Counted from the first letter of the stretch, positions 15,750 through 24,054 are shown. The stretch: 25,472 bases of DNA from Clostridiales bacterium (GCA_031270585.1 JAISXK010000154.1:1-25472); one strand, 5' to 3'. Made by a program: numbers and translations. The notes: generated by a model from the sequence alone, not told the origin.

Positions 15750-16578
15750 ACACTTTATATGTCCTTTTTTGCAGGTATTCCGCCGTTTCCCGCAATACGG
15801 CCGTATCCTCCCACGCGCAGCCTATCTCTATCCCCGGCCTGTTTAGGCCGTGGTAATCGCTGCCGCAGGTTACAAAGAGCCCGTATTGCGCGGCAAGGCT
15901 CAAAAACAGCTCGCGCTGCCCCACCGTGCTTGTGGGGTAATACGCCTCAATGCCGTCCAACCCCGCCTCATATAGCCCGCGCACCACCTTATGCGGATTA
16001 TCCCTGATGTGGCAGGGGTGCGCAAGCACGGCAATCCCGCCGGCTGCGTGGATCAGCGCGATACTCTCCTCGGGAAGCAAGCGATCCGACTTTATATAGG
16101 CGGGCCGCCCCTTGTCGAGGAAGGCTGTAAACGCCTCCCGCACATCCTTCGCATAGCCGCCATCCACCAACGCAAGGGCGATATGCAACCGCCCTACGTT
16201 GCCCCTGCAGAGCGGCATACGGCCCGCCGCGTCAACGCCCAGCTCTTTGAGCTTATTGAGCATTGCTTCACTGCGCGCTTGCCGCGTACGCGCCATTCTT
16301 TTCAGCGCGCTTTGCAGCGCCCCGTTATGGATATCGACCCCCAGGCCCAATATATGCAGCTCAAAGGGGCTTTGCGTATTAATCTCTATGCCCGGCAGCA
16401 CGGCGACGCCGGCCTGTCCGCCCGCTTGCGCCGTCTCGGGCACGCCCTCTATCGTATCATGGTCGGTCAGGGCCACAAGCCATACGTTCTTTTCCCCAGC
16501 GGCACGCACTATCCGCTCCGGCGTATCCGTGCCGTCGGAATAATTGCTGTGCGTATGCAAATCATACGGTGCATTCAT
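15748..16578 (-). CDS. PHP-domain phosphoesterase (RNase AM/YciV-like)
   Basis: A 276-residue metal-dependent phosphoesterase of the PHP family. Motifs appear in order: DLHTHSNYSDG (6-16), ALTDHD (36-41), GIEIN, HILGLG, GRLHIALAL, VLAHP and CGSDYHG. These supply the histidine and aspartate metal ligands. The insertion and length fit the group that includes nucleoside 3',5'-bisphosphate phosphatase and RNase AM, which acts on RNA 5' ends and pAp. It is cytoplasmic. It begins 41 bases after ftsH with a weak AAGG site and ends in a strong terminator, so it is probably the last gene of the ftsH transcript. The exact substrate is not decided by sequence. Confidence 0.88.
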   Translation of the reverse strand: MNAPYDLHTHSNYSDGTDTPERIVRAAGEKNVWLVALTDHDTIEGVPETAQAGGQAGVAVLPGIEINTQSPFELHILGLGVDIHNGALQSALKRMARTRQARSEAMLNKLKELGVDAAGRMPLCRGNVGRLHIALALVDGGYAKDVREAFTAFLDKGRPAYIKSDRLLPEESIALIHAAGGIAVLAHPCHIRDNPHKVVRGLYEAGLDGIEAYYPTSTVGQRELFLSLAAQYGLFVTCGSDYHGLNRPGIEIGCAWEDTAVLRETAEYLQKRTYKV

Positions 16579-16619
16579 TTTTCATGCCTTGCCTCAGCCT
16601 TCTGCGTAAACGCTGTGTT

Positions 16620-18653
16620 TTATCGCCGTCCTTGCCCGGCGCGCGCCTCGTCCGCCATCCGCTCTTCGGGGGGCGTATTCAGGATATCCCCGGCTTTTTG
16701 GGCCATATCGGCCTCTTCCTTTTTTGCAAGCTCTTTTTCATGCGCCTCACGCTCTTCCTTCTTTTTGCGCTTGGCGTCAAAATCCACCTCTTCGCCGCGG
16801 TAGATCTTTTCAAAGTCCTCGCCTTCCATACGCTCCTGCTCAAGCAGAGCGTTTGCGACGCGATCCAGCGCCTCCAGATCCTTCTCGATGCACGCGCGCG
16901 CGCGCGCATACTGCGTATCGATGATTTGGCGTATCGCCTCGTCGATCAGGCTAGCCACTTCCTCCGAGAAATTGCGCGTCTGTCCCCAATCCCTGGCGAT
17001 AAACACCTCCGTCTGCCCACCCAGAAACACCGGGCCGATGGCGTCCGTCATGCCGTATTCCACCACCATCCTGCGCGCCGTCTCCGTTGCGCGCTGCAAA
17101 TCCTGGTATGCGCCGGTGCTGATATCCTGCAGGCGGATTTCCTCCGCCACGCGGCCGCCCAGGAACATGGCGATCTGGTCTTCCAGCTTGCGCTTCGTCA
17201 CATGCATGGCGTCCTCTTTGGGCAGCGTCATGGTATAACCGCCCGCCATGCCGCGCGGTATGATGGAAACCTCGTGCACAGGGTCGCAGTGTTCCAGCGA
17301 GAGCGCCACAATGGCGTGCCCGCTTTCGTGGTAGGCTGTGATTTTCTTGTCGTCCTCGGTGATCACGCGGCTGCGTTTTTCCGGCCCCACCACCACGCGG
17401 GTAATGGCCTCTTCCAGCTCATCCATGGTGATGCGCTTTTTATGCGCGCGGGCGGTCAGTATCGCGCCCTCGTTCAGCACGTTTTCCAGATCCGCGCCGG
17501 TAAAGCCCGGCGTGCGCCTGGCGAGCACGGCAAGCTCCACTTCTTCCGCCAGAGGTTTGTTGCGCGCGTGCACCTTCAGTATGGCCTCACGGCCCTTCAC
17601 ATCGGGGTAATGCACGGTAATCTGCCTGTCAAACCGGCCGGGGCGCAGCAGCGCGGGGTCTAATATATCGGGCCGGTTCGTGGCCGCTATGATGATAATA
17701 CCCTCATTGGGCGCAAAGCCGTCCATCTCTACCAGAAGCTGGTTGAGCGTTTGCTCGCGCTCATCATGCCCGCCGCCCATGCCGGCACCGCGCTGGCGGC
17801 CCACGGCGTCAATTTCATCTATAAACACCACCGCAGGCGTGCTTTTTTTTGCGGTATTGAATAAATCCCTCACGCGGCTCGCGCCAACGCCCACAAACAT
17901 CTCAACGAAATCCGAGCCGGATATCGAAAAGAACGGCACATTCGCCTCGCCCGCAACGGCCTTTGCAAGCAAGGTTTTGCCCGTGCCCGGCGGACCCACC
18001 AGCAGCACGCCCTTTGGTATGCGCGCGCCGATATTGTTAAAGCGCTTGGGGTCGCGCATGAATTCCACAACCTCCTGCAACTCCGCCTTTTCTTCATCCG
18101 CCCCGGCGACGTCTTCAAACGTGGTTTTATTTTGCCCGTCCGGCTGCATGCGCGCGCGGGATTTGCCAAAGCTCAGCACCTTGCCGCCGCCGCCCTGCTG
18201 CTGCATCACAAAGTACAGGAACAGGCCCAACGCCCCCAGTATGATAAAATAGGGCAGCAGCTGTAAGAACCAGCCCGTCTCCGGCTGCTTGTTGGATTTG
18301 TACGCAAACGGGTAATCATCCGTTGTGATCTCGTCGGTGCTCAGCGCGGAGTTTGCCTTTGCCACGATGGCCGCCATATCCCTGTCAAACGTTTCGATGG
18401 AAGGAATCACTGTGGAAAAATCGGGATCCTTGGGCAAATCATCTTTGGTTTTGTCGGTGTCGGTATATACGCCGACCAGGTCGCGCACGGTGATTTCAAT
18501 GGCCAGCACTTTGCCCTGGGATACCGCCGCGACGAAATCTTTATAGGTCAGCTCTTTGTCGGGGGTGCGCGACATATCAAAACCGCCCGCTACCCATATG
18601 ACCATCAGGAGCACCGCTAAATATATCAAAGGCGTGCGAAAGTTTCTCTTCAC
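16620..18653 (-). CDS. ftsH: ATP-dependent zinc metalloprotease FtsH
   Basis: A 677-residue membrane AAA+ protease for quality control of membrane and short-lived proteins. I start it at GTG 18653 because GGAGGA lies seven bases upstream; the ATG at 18761 has no SD and falls in a likely promoter. Two membrane helices (about 8-25 and 132-150) flank an extracytoplasmic domain. Then come Walker A GPPGTGKT (220-227), Walker B FIDEID (277-282), the second region of homology TNRPDILDPALLRPGRFDR (325-343), and the zinc site HESGH (442-446). The tail is rich in K and E. The order tilS-hpt-ftsH is widely conserved in Firmicutes. Confidence 0.96.
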   Translation of the reverse strand: MKRNFRTPLIYLAVLLMVIWVAGGFDMSRTPDKELTYKDFVAAVSQGKVLAIEITVRDLVGVYTDTDKTKDDLPKDPDFSTVIPSIETFDRDMAAIVAKANSALSTDEITTDDYPFAYKSNKQPETGWFLQLLPYFIILGALGLFLYFVMQQQGGGGKVLSFGKSRARMQPDGQNKTTFEDVAGADEEKAELQEVVEFMRDPKRFNNIGARIPKGVLLVGPPGTGKTLLAKAVAGEANVPFFSISGSDFVEMFVGVGASRVRDLFNTAKKSTPAVVFIDEIDAVGRQRGAGMGGGHDEREQTLNQLLVEMDGFAPNEGIIIIAATNRPDILDPALLRPGRFDRQITVHYPDVKGREAILKVHARNKPLAEEVELAVLARRTPGFTGADLENVLNEGAILTARAHKKRITMDELEEAITRVVVGPEKRSRVITEDDKKITAYHESGHAIVALSLEHCDPVHEVSIIPRGMAGGYTMTLPKEDAMHVTKRKLEDQIAMFLGGRVAEEIRLQDISTGAYQDLQRATETARRMVVEYGMTDAIGPVFLGGQTEVFIARDWGQTRNFSEEVASLIDEAIRQIIDTQYARARACIEKDLEALDRVANALLEQERMEGEDFEKIYRGEEVDFDAKRKKKEEREAHEKELAKKEEADMAQKAGDILNTPPEERMADEARAGQGRR

Positions 18654-18928
18654 TCTTTCATCCTCCGGGGAAGGTTTGATTTTATCGTATTCGTATCGTT
18701 CAAACAATCCCGTAACTCTCTTATTGGCGCCTTCATGGGCGCGCCTCAACCAGTTTACCATAACCCGCGCGGGTATTCAACGACGTTACGCGCGCAATAC
18801 GCTTCAAATTGAGGCGGCTTTGTAAAATTTGCGGGGCAAATTTGCGAGGCGCGTCCCCCCGGCCGCATGGCTGCGCTAAGCAAAAATACGCCCCTCTTAA
18901 ACCCGGTTTATGGGTGGCGCACCTTTGC
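18654..18928. other. hpt-ftsH intergenic spacer
   Basis: 275 bases without a convincing gene. It holds the likely ftsH promoter, the palindrome ACCCGCGCGGGT, the GGAGGA site of ftsH and a two-copy 13-bp tandem repeat, AAATTTGCGRGGC (18825-18850). In-frame readings on the minus strand have no SD or recognisable content. Confidence 0.6.
18752..18780 (-). promoter_or_regulatory. Possible promoter of ftsH
   Basis: On the minus strand TTGAAT (18780-18775), a 17-base spacer and TAAACT (18757-18752) lie about 100 bases before the GTG start. The spacer contains the palindrome ACCCGCGCGGGT. Confidence 0.45.
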
Positions 18929-19480
18929 TTAAGGCCGCTCCTCATACACATCGGGCTTTAACACGCCCACATAGGGCAGATTGCGGTACTGGCCATCGTA
19001 ATCCAGCCCATACCCCACCACAAATCTGTCGGGTATGATAAACCCGCAATAATCCGGCGTAATATCGCATTCGCGGCGCTCGGGCTTATCCAAAAGGCAG
19101 GCGATGCGCAGGCTCCTGGGGTTGCGCGATTGCAGCAGCTGCTTCAAGTGGTTTAACGTAAGGCCGCTGTCCATAATATCCTCTATAATCAGCACATCCT
19201 TATTGAATATGCTTCTATCGAGGTCTTTGGATATGCGCACGATACCCGATGTTTTCATCTGGCCGCCATAACTGGATATCCCCATAAAATCCATCTCGCA
19301 CGGCGTCGCAATATTGCGCGCAAGGTCGGCAAAAAACATCACCGCGCCCTTCAGTATACAGATTATAACCAAATCCCTGCCTGTATACGCTTTGGATATC
19401 TCCTCGCCCAATACTTTTACGCGCGCCTGTATGGCCTCTTCGCCCAGCAATACCTCCGCAATGTCGTCGTGCATGCGCAT
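18929..19480 (-). CDS. hpt: Hypoxanthine phosphoribosyltransferase
   Basis: A 183-residue purine salvage enzyme that joins hypoxanthine or guanine to PRPP, giving IMP or GMP. ILKGA (42-46), SSYGG (69-73, the flexible catalytic loop region) and the PRPP loop VLIIEDIMDSGLTL (96-109, acidic pair E100/D101) are typical, and the length is normal. The start lies after AGGGGGGGCTT; the second ATG two codons later is equally possible. It follows tilS by 46 bases and precedes ftsH, the usual Firmicutes order. It consumes PRPP, which prs in this window makes. Confidence 0.95.
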   Translation of the reverse strand: MRMHDDIAEVLLGEEAIQARVKVLGEEISKAYTGRDLVIICILKGAVMFFADLARNIATPCEMDFMGISSYGGQMKTSGIVRISKDLDRSIFNKDVLIIEDIMDSGLTLNHLKQLLQSRNPRSLRIACLLDKPERRECDITPDYCGFIIPDRFVVGYGLDYDGQYRNLPYVGVLKPDVYEERP

Positions 19481-19526
19481 AAGCCCCCCCTGTTTTGTTA
19501 AACTTGCCTTGTCATTCCCTTTTTAG

Positions 19527-20885
19527 TCAGGCTTGCGGTTTATAAACAATCCGCAATACGGTTTTTGTGTTTTCATCCACCCGCACATCGTGCGAGACGG
19601 TGCCGCCGGGGAAATATAGCACTGCGTCGCCCCCGGCAATCAGCGGCGTTTGGCGCGCGTCCCGCGGCACCTTTTTATCTATCAGGTACGCCTTCAGTTT
19701 GCGCCGCCCCGGCGCGTTCAGCGCAAAAAACATATCGCCCGGCCTGCGCCTTCTGACAACGGCGCCGATTGGCAGCTTGTCCGCATCCATATAGGCGGTA
19801 AATCCGCCTTCAGCTTTTAATCCGGGCACAATCTCGGCAAAAAAGTACGCGCCGCCAAACACCGTCTCGCCCGGCCAGCATAGCGGGGTCTCCTCCCCGT
19901 CGTCACGGGGAGCGGCGGGCGGGTGGCCAAAGCGTATTTTGTCATAGCTTACCCACGCGCCGCCGCCTCGCGGCAGCGGCGCCATGGCGCCCGTGCGCGC
20001 GTGCAACAGCCCGCACAACCGCGCGATGCCGCTTTGCCGCATATCGTAAAGCGCGCCCACATCGGCAAGCGCCAGCTTCAGCGCCCTGCTCTGTATGGGG
20101 TAGGGCAGCTTGCCCAGCCGATCCCTGTCGTACTCGTTTTCGCCGGTGCGCGAGCCGTCCAGCGCACGCCGCGCCTCTTCATTTAAATACGCCTCATCCT
20201 GCGCCAGCAACGCCGCCATACGCGAAAGCCCGCCCACGATCTGCGGATTATATTCATGCTGCAATTGCGGTATCAGCCGCAGGCGTATCCGGTTGCGGGT
20301 ATATTCCGTCTCAAAGTTGGTGCCATCCGTGCGGTAACAGAGCCCCTTTTGGCGGGTATACGCCTCGATCTCCTCCCGTGTGGCGCCCAAAAGCGGCCTG
20401 AACAGATCCCCGCTTACAATTTGCATGCCGCAAAGGCCCGCCGGCCCCGCGCCGCGCAACATGTGCATCAGCACGGTTTCCGCCTGGTCGTTCATATGGT
20501 GCGCCAGCGCGATGTATCTCGCCCCCAGGCGCGCCCTTTCCTCTCGCAAAAAGGTATAGCGCGCCTCTCTCGCGGCTTCTTCCAGGGTAAGCCCGCGTTC
20601 TTTAGCGAGCCTTGGCACATCGGCAATTCGCACCGTAAGAGGGATACCAAGCGCCGCGCACAATCCTTCAACAAAGCGCGCGTCCTCTTCGGCCGCGTCG
20701 GCGCGTATGCCGTGATTCAAATGCGCCGCGCGCAAGCAAAAGCATCCGGCGCGCAGTTCATCCAACAGGGATAAAAGCGCCACTGAATCCGCGCCGCCCG
20801 ATACCGCGACAAGCAGCATATCACATGATCGTAAATGCAGCCGCGCAAGCTCTCTTTGCACGCGCTGCGGCAAGTCTTCGCTCAT
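19527..20885 (-). CDS. tilS: tRNA(Ile)-lysidine synthetase
   Basis: A 452-residue enzyme that attaches lysine to cytidine 34 of the CAU-anticodon isoleucine tRNA, so that it reads AUA. The PP-loop ATPase motif SGGADS is at 29-34, and AHLNHGIR and ALAHHMNDQAETV follow as in the family. The C-terminal part has the TilS tail pattern (VRRRRPGDMF, then RRKLKAYLIDKKVPRDAR). This is an essential gene in most bacteria. There is no SD before the ATG. A -10 box TATGAT sits only nine bases upstream, so the mRNA may be nearly leaderless. Confidence 0.95.
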   Translation of the reverse strand: MSEDLPQRVQRELARLHLRSCDMLLVAVSGGADSVALLSLLDELRAGCFCLRAAHLNHGIRADAAEEDARFVEGLCAALGIPLTVRIADVPRLAKERGLTLEEAAREARYTFLREERARLGARYIALAHHMNDQAETVLMHMLRGAGPAGLCGMQIVSGDLFRPLLGATREEIEAYTRQKGLCYRTDGTNFETEYTRNRIRLRLIPQLQHEYNPQIVGGLSRMAALLAQDEAYLNEEARRALDGSRTGENEYDRDRLGKLPYPIQSRALKLALADVGALYDMRQSGIARLCGLLHARTGAMAPLPRGGGAWVSYDKIRFGHPPAAPRDDGEETPLCWPGETVFGGAYFFAEIVPGLKAEGGFTAYMDADKLPIGAVVRRRRPGDMFFALNAPGRRKLKAYLIDKKVPRDARQTPLIAGGDAVLYFPGGTVSHDVRVDENTKTVLRIVYKPQA

Positions 20886-20894
20886 ATACCATCA

Positions 20895-20923
20895 ATCATA
20901 TGCAATATCCCGTCATTTTACAA
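20895..20923 (-). promoter_or_regulatory. Promoter of tilS placed for a near-leaderless transcript
   Basis: On the minus strand TTGTAA (20923-20918), a 17-base spacer and TATGAT (20900-20895) end nine bases before the tilS ATG. Initiation would fall 0-3 bases from the start codon. Confidence 0.55.
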
Positions 20924-20939
20924 GTAGGCGCCGGGCTTT

Positions 20940-20970
20940 CATTTTGATTCGTTTTGATTTCATTTTGATT
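20940..20970. repeat. Short tandem repeat CRTTTTGATT
   Basis: Three copies of a 10-base unit (20940-20949, 20950-20959, 20961-20970) lie between tilS and the deacetylase gene. The role is unknown; it may be simple slippage. Confidence 0.6.
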
Positions 20971-20981
20971 TTCCGGCCGTC

Positions 20982-21890
20982 TTATTGAGAAGCGCCGGGA
21001 TCGCCTGCGTACAGCGCGCTTTTCATAAACGTTTCGGTGTCGATATCGCCGGGCCTGTTAAACCGGCCAAGGCGGGTAAGAGTGTCGGGGTCGCGGGTGA
21101 TGGCGTTGACGTGCCCGTAGCACGTTAAAAAGATCGAAAACCCCATCTCACGCAGTATCTGTTGGCTTTTAGCGTCCCACTCGCCAAAAGGGTAGGCGAA
21201 CACAATGGGGGCGTAAGCGCAATGCCCCCACAACTTTTGCTGCATGGTCGTCACATCCCGGATAAGCAGCGCTCTGTGCTGCGCCTCGCTCTCTCCCACT
21301 TTGCGCGTCACCCCCGCGCGCCCGCCCTCTTTGGCGTGCAGATTGTAAGAGTGGTTGCCCACTTCAAAAGTGCCGGACTCGATCAGCGCGCGGATATCGT
21401 CCCAGGACAGGTAAGCGTATAGAGGATTCTTATCCGTCGCCAAAGAGAACTCATCCACCTTAAACCCTATGGGGGATATGACGGCGCGCATGCCGTATTT
21501 TTGCAGCAGCGGCTGCGCGTAAATCAGGTTGTTATAATACCCGTCGTCAAATGTGAGCATCACGGGCTTTTCCGGCAGATCTCCCCCGCCATGCACATAG
21601 GCAAAAAGCTCTTTTGGCGTTACCGTTTCATAGCCGTTGTTTTTCAGATACAGCAAATCCTCCTCCAGCACGGATGGCAAAATGGTATATGGGCCCGCTT
21701 GCCGCGGGTCGTCCAGCACGCTGTGGTACATCATGATGGGCAGGCGCACCGGTTCGTCCCGCCGCGCCGCCCATGCGCCGGACGCGTTTTCGCCGCCGCC
21801 ATAAAATGCCCGGCCCGTTATGCATATGGCCGCCAGGGCGACCGCCAGCGCGCACAACCTTAGAGCAATCTTTTTTACGACGGGTTTCAA
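20982..21890 (-). CDS. Polysaccharide deacetylase (NodB family)
   Basis: A 302-residue exported or membrane-anchored carbohydrate esterase. The N-terminus KPVVKKIALRLCALAVALAA is a signal anchor. The catalytic domain shows MMYHSV, LTFDDGY (112-118, with base and metal aspartates D115/D116), and EVGNHSYNLH with metal histidines H180 and H185. AYPFGEWD replaces the usual RxPYG-type motif. The family removes acetyl groups from peptidoglycan or other N-acetylated glycans. The start is TTG at 21890, with GGAGGTGG just upstream; it overlaps the stop of the M23 gene as TTGA, so the two are coupled. A role in wall or spore cortex modification is inferred. Confidence 0.88.
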   Translation of the reverse strand: MKPVVKKIALRLCALAVALAAICITGRAFYGGGENASGAWAARRDEPVRLPIMMYHSVLDDPRQAGPYTILPSVLEEDLLYLKNNGYETVTPKELFAYVHGGGDLPEKPVMLTFDDGYYNNLIYAQPLLQKYGMRAVISPIGFKVDEFSLATDKNPLYAYLSWDDIRALIESGTFEVGNHSYNLHAKEGGRAGVTRKVGESEAQHRALLIRDVTTMQQKLWGHCAYAPIVFAYPFGEWDAKSQQILREMGFSIFLTCYGHVNAITRDPDTLTRLGRFNRPGDIDTETFMKSALYAGDPGASQ

Positions 21891-22933
21891 GCTGCCACCT
21901 CCGCGCGCACATATTCGCCGGTAACTGCATCCTTTTCAACGGGCATGCGGTGGCGCTCCAGCAGACGCACAATATGATAAACGTCTATCCATATCTCCTT
22001 TTCGCCCTCTTCCTGGCTCTCGTCAAATATCAGCTGCATACCGAAATGCAAATGCGGCACATCGATGTTATCCACATTTTCCTTCCGGCTGTATCCGGTC
22101 ATCCCCATATAGCCGATCACGTCGCCCGCGCGCACGATATCCCCTTTTTTGAGCGTTTTCACATAGGGATGATCCTTGCGCATATGCGCGTAGTAATAGT
22201 AGCGCAGCCCGTCATGGCTGCGTATGCCCACGCGCCATCCGCCGTATTCACTCCAGCCCAGCGCCTGTACGGCGCCGCCCTCCACGGCAATTACCGGCGT
22301 GCCGACGGCGCCCATCAGGTCGTTGCCCAAGTGCGACCGCTTATAGCCATATGTGCGCGCGTCGCCAAAATCATCGCAATGCCCAAAGCCGTATGCTTTG
22401 GCGACGGGGCTGTATACCTTGAGCCCATAGCGCGGCGCGTCCTCATGCAACAGCCGGTAGCTGCCCACAAATCCCGCCAGTATGGCGCTGTACGCCTCAA
22501 AATAGTACCTGTAATAACGCATATCCGCAACGATATCCCGCATGCGCTCGCCCGCCCGCAGGCGTTCCGCCAGCGCGTCGATATGCCCGCACGCTTTATC
22601 GCCTTTGTACACGCCGCCGTTCATGGCGGCGCTGTAGGCCAAAAGTGCGATCCAGTCAAGCTTTACCGCCTCCGTCCTGCTGTCTATATCATAGCGTAGC
22701 GCCTGTTCCAGCACGGCCAGCGGCGCGTTGAAATCCACCCATTTGATAAACGCCGTTTCTTCTTCCATTTGTGCCTGCGCATTTGCGCCGACGCTCACCG
22801 CGTCCGCGCGCCCGCGCGCCGCCAGCCGCCACGTAAGGCCGCCCGCAATGAGCGCGACGCACAAAAAGAGCGCCGCCGTGCCAACCACCCGTGTTTGCAG
22901 TTTTTTCAACAAAAACACACCGCCTCTACGCAA
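21887..22933 (-). CDS. M23-family (LytM) peptidase, membrane-anchored
   Basis: About 348 residues. I start it at TTG 22933 because GGAGGGA lies just upstream; ATG 22975 has no SD, and GTG 22918 is another choice. A basic N-terminus and one hydrophobic helix (RVVGTAALFLCVALIAGGL) anchor it. The M23 zinc site is complete: HLGND (H201, D205), YAHM (H250) and PHLHFG (H294, H296). The family cuts peptide cross-links of peptidoglycan or acts as a wall-binding partner, as in spore engulfment proteins. About 170 residues before the domain are not recognised. It is coupled to the deacetylase gene, which suggests joint wall remodelling. Confidence 0.85.
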   Translation of the reverse strand: MRRGGVFLLKKLQTRVVGTAALFLCVALIAGGLTWRLAARGRADAVSVGANAQAQMEEETAFIKWVDFNAPLAVLEQALRYDIDSRTEAVKLDWIALLAYSAAMNGGVYKGDKACGHIDALAERLRAGERMRDIVADMRYYRYYFEAYSAILAGFVGSYRLLHEDAPRYGLKVYSPVAKAYGFGHCDDFGDARTYGYKRSHLGNDLMGAVGTPVIAVEGGAVQALGWSEYGGWRVGIRSHDGLRYYYYAHMRKDHPYVKTLKKGDIVRAGDVIGYMGMTGYSRKENVDNIDVPHLHFGMQLIFDESQEEGEKEIWIDVYHIVRLLERHRMPVEKDAVTGEYVRAEVAA

Positions 22934-23028
22934 AAAATCCCTCCATGAAGCATATGAGGCCGGCGCGCGTTGCATGTGATGTTTTTATATGGGTTACAGT
23001 ATTCCTTAGGCGGGTAACTTTTTGCGTA

Positions 23029-23121
23029 TTACGCGAGCAATACTACGATTGTTCCCGCAATAACGCCCAAAATAAATACGCCCGCCAGTATGCCGCAAAT
23101 GATCCTCGTTCTTTTTTTCAT
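23029..23121 (-). CDS. Small single-span membrane protein, 30 residues
   Basis: A short gene between the lipoprotein and M23 genes. ATG at 23121 follows GGGGAG at good spacing, and the frame ends in TAA. The peptide starts MKKRTRIICGILAGVF and continues as an unbroken hydrophobic helix with Gly, Ile and Val, ending VVLLA. This gives the topology of a basic cytoplasmic end and one membrane segment. I do not recognise a family. It lies 35 bases after the lipoprotein gene and about 95 bases before M23 on the same strand, so it is probably part of the same transcript. Confidence 0.65.
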   Translation of the reverse strand: MKKRTRIICGILAGVFILGVIAGTIVVLLA

Positions 23122-23156
23122 GATTAAGCTCCCCGCGCATGCGGCTCAAACTTATT

Positions 23157-24038
23157 TCAACCGCTAAATGTGATAGTGCCCGCGCCCGCCTCTATGCGCA
23201 CCTCGGGCGTGCAAAAACCCTTGAGCGCCACATCCACGGTCTGTTCCACGATAAAAAGCCCTACGCCATCCGCCCCGCCGGTAAGTTCCAGCGTGGATGA
23301 GGGCGTAGCGGCAAGCGCGCCAGCCTTTGCCGCGTTGTGCGCGGATGTGTTGCCGGCCGTAAGACGGCTCTTTTCCCACAGGCGCAGCACGGCCTCGGTT
23401 TTAATGGTGTTGTCGCCCGCAGCTTTACATACCGCTACGGCATCCGCCTGCAGCGTGATATCGCCCCTTTTGGTGGATATGGCCGCCATCCGCGCTTCTA
23501 TCGCGACGTAGCTTTGTCTCATGGCCTCAAACCCCAGCCCCACAATTCCCGATCCCTCAGAGGATGTAATATATAGCTCGCTGCCCGCCGCCAGCGTAAC
23601 CGTTTTGGCCGCGTGGATGGCGTCCTCAACCGCCGTGAGCCTGCAGCCGTCGGCGGTAATCTCGCCGCTCCCCAGCATGCCGACGGCTATTTTTTCCGCC
23701 TGTATGTCGATATTTTGCAGCGTAATGCGCGTGTTATCGTCGAGCCGCAATACGCAGGGCGCGCCGCCAAAAAGCGTATGCCCGCCGCCGTCTATCACGG
23801 CGCCGCTATTTTGGGCCGTGATTTTAATCATCACATCGCCCATATCGATATCGCTTGCGAGCACGGCAAAACCGCCGCCGTTTTCAAAGAACGCGGCGAG
23901 CGCCCCGGCGGATGTGATTTGCGCCCGGCTCTCGTCTTCGCGCGGGTCTTCAAGCCGGCCTGCGGCGCACCCTGCGGCCGTTACCAACAGCACGAACAGC
24001 AATAGGACAATGCGGTGTTTTTTGCTACGCAGTTTCAT
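23157..24038 (-). CDS. Secreted lipoprotein with beta-helix-like repeats
   Basis: A 293-residue protein with a basic n-region (KLRSKKHR), a hydrophobic stretch and a lipobox ending AAGC, so C24 would be lipid-modified at the outer face of the membrane. The body has recurring short strands (GAVIDGGGHTLFGG, ITLQNIDIQ, ITADGCRL, VTLAAGSELYI), the rhythm of a right-handed parallel beta-helix as in pectate-lyase-like proteins. No catalytic residues can be named. It could bind or process wall or dietary glycans, or be a structural surface protein. There is no SD before the ATG, and a -10 box lies seven bases upstream. The neighbours are envelope genes. Confidence 0.75.
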   Translation of the reverse strand: MKLRSKKHRIVLLLFVLLVTAAGCAAGRLEDPREDESRAQITSAGALAAFFENGGGFAVLASDIDMGDVMIKITAQNSGAVIDGGGHTLFGGAPCVLRLDDNTRITLQNIDIQAEKIAVGMLGSGEITADGCRLTAVEDAIHAAKTVTLAAGSELYITSSEGSGIVGLGFEAMRQSYVAIEARMAAISTKRGDITLQADAVAVCKAAGDNTIKTEAVLRLWEKSRLTAGNTSAHNAAKAGALAATPSSTLELTGGADGVGLFIVEQTVDVALKGFCTPEVRIEAGAGTITFSG

Positions 24039-24045
24039 CGTAAGT

Positions 24046-24054
24046 ATTGTAGCA
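24046..24054 (-). promoter_or_regulatory. Extended -10 promoter giving a leaderless lipoprotein mRNA
   Basis: On the minus strand TGC followed by TACAAT (24051-24046) ends seven bases before the ATG at 24038. Transcription would start at or next to the start codon. The -35 box is poor, which the extended -10 could offset. Confidence 0.5.

Noticed and set aside
16569..17663. 364-codon plus-strand ORF opposite ftsH
   Set aside because: It lies antisense to the most conserved part of FtsH, with histidine-rich, unlikely composition.
18733..18951. Small minus-strand ORF in the hpt-ftsH spacer
   Set aside because: It overlaps the hpt end, lacks an SD and has no recognisable content; the region reads as a regulatory spacer.
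21773..22699. 308-codon plus-strand ORF opposite the wall enzymes
   Set aside because: It overlaps two genes with complete catalytic motifs and has no SD or recognisable domain.
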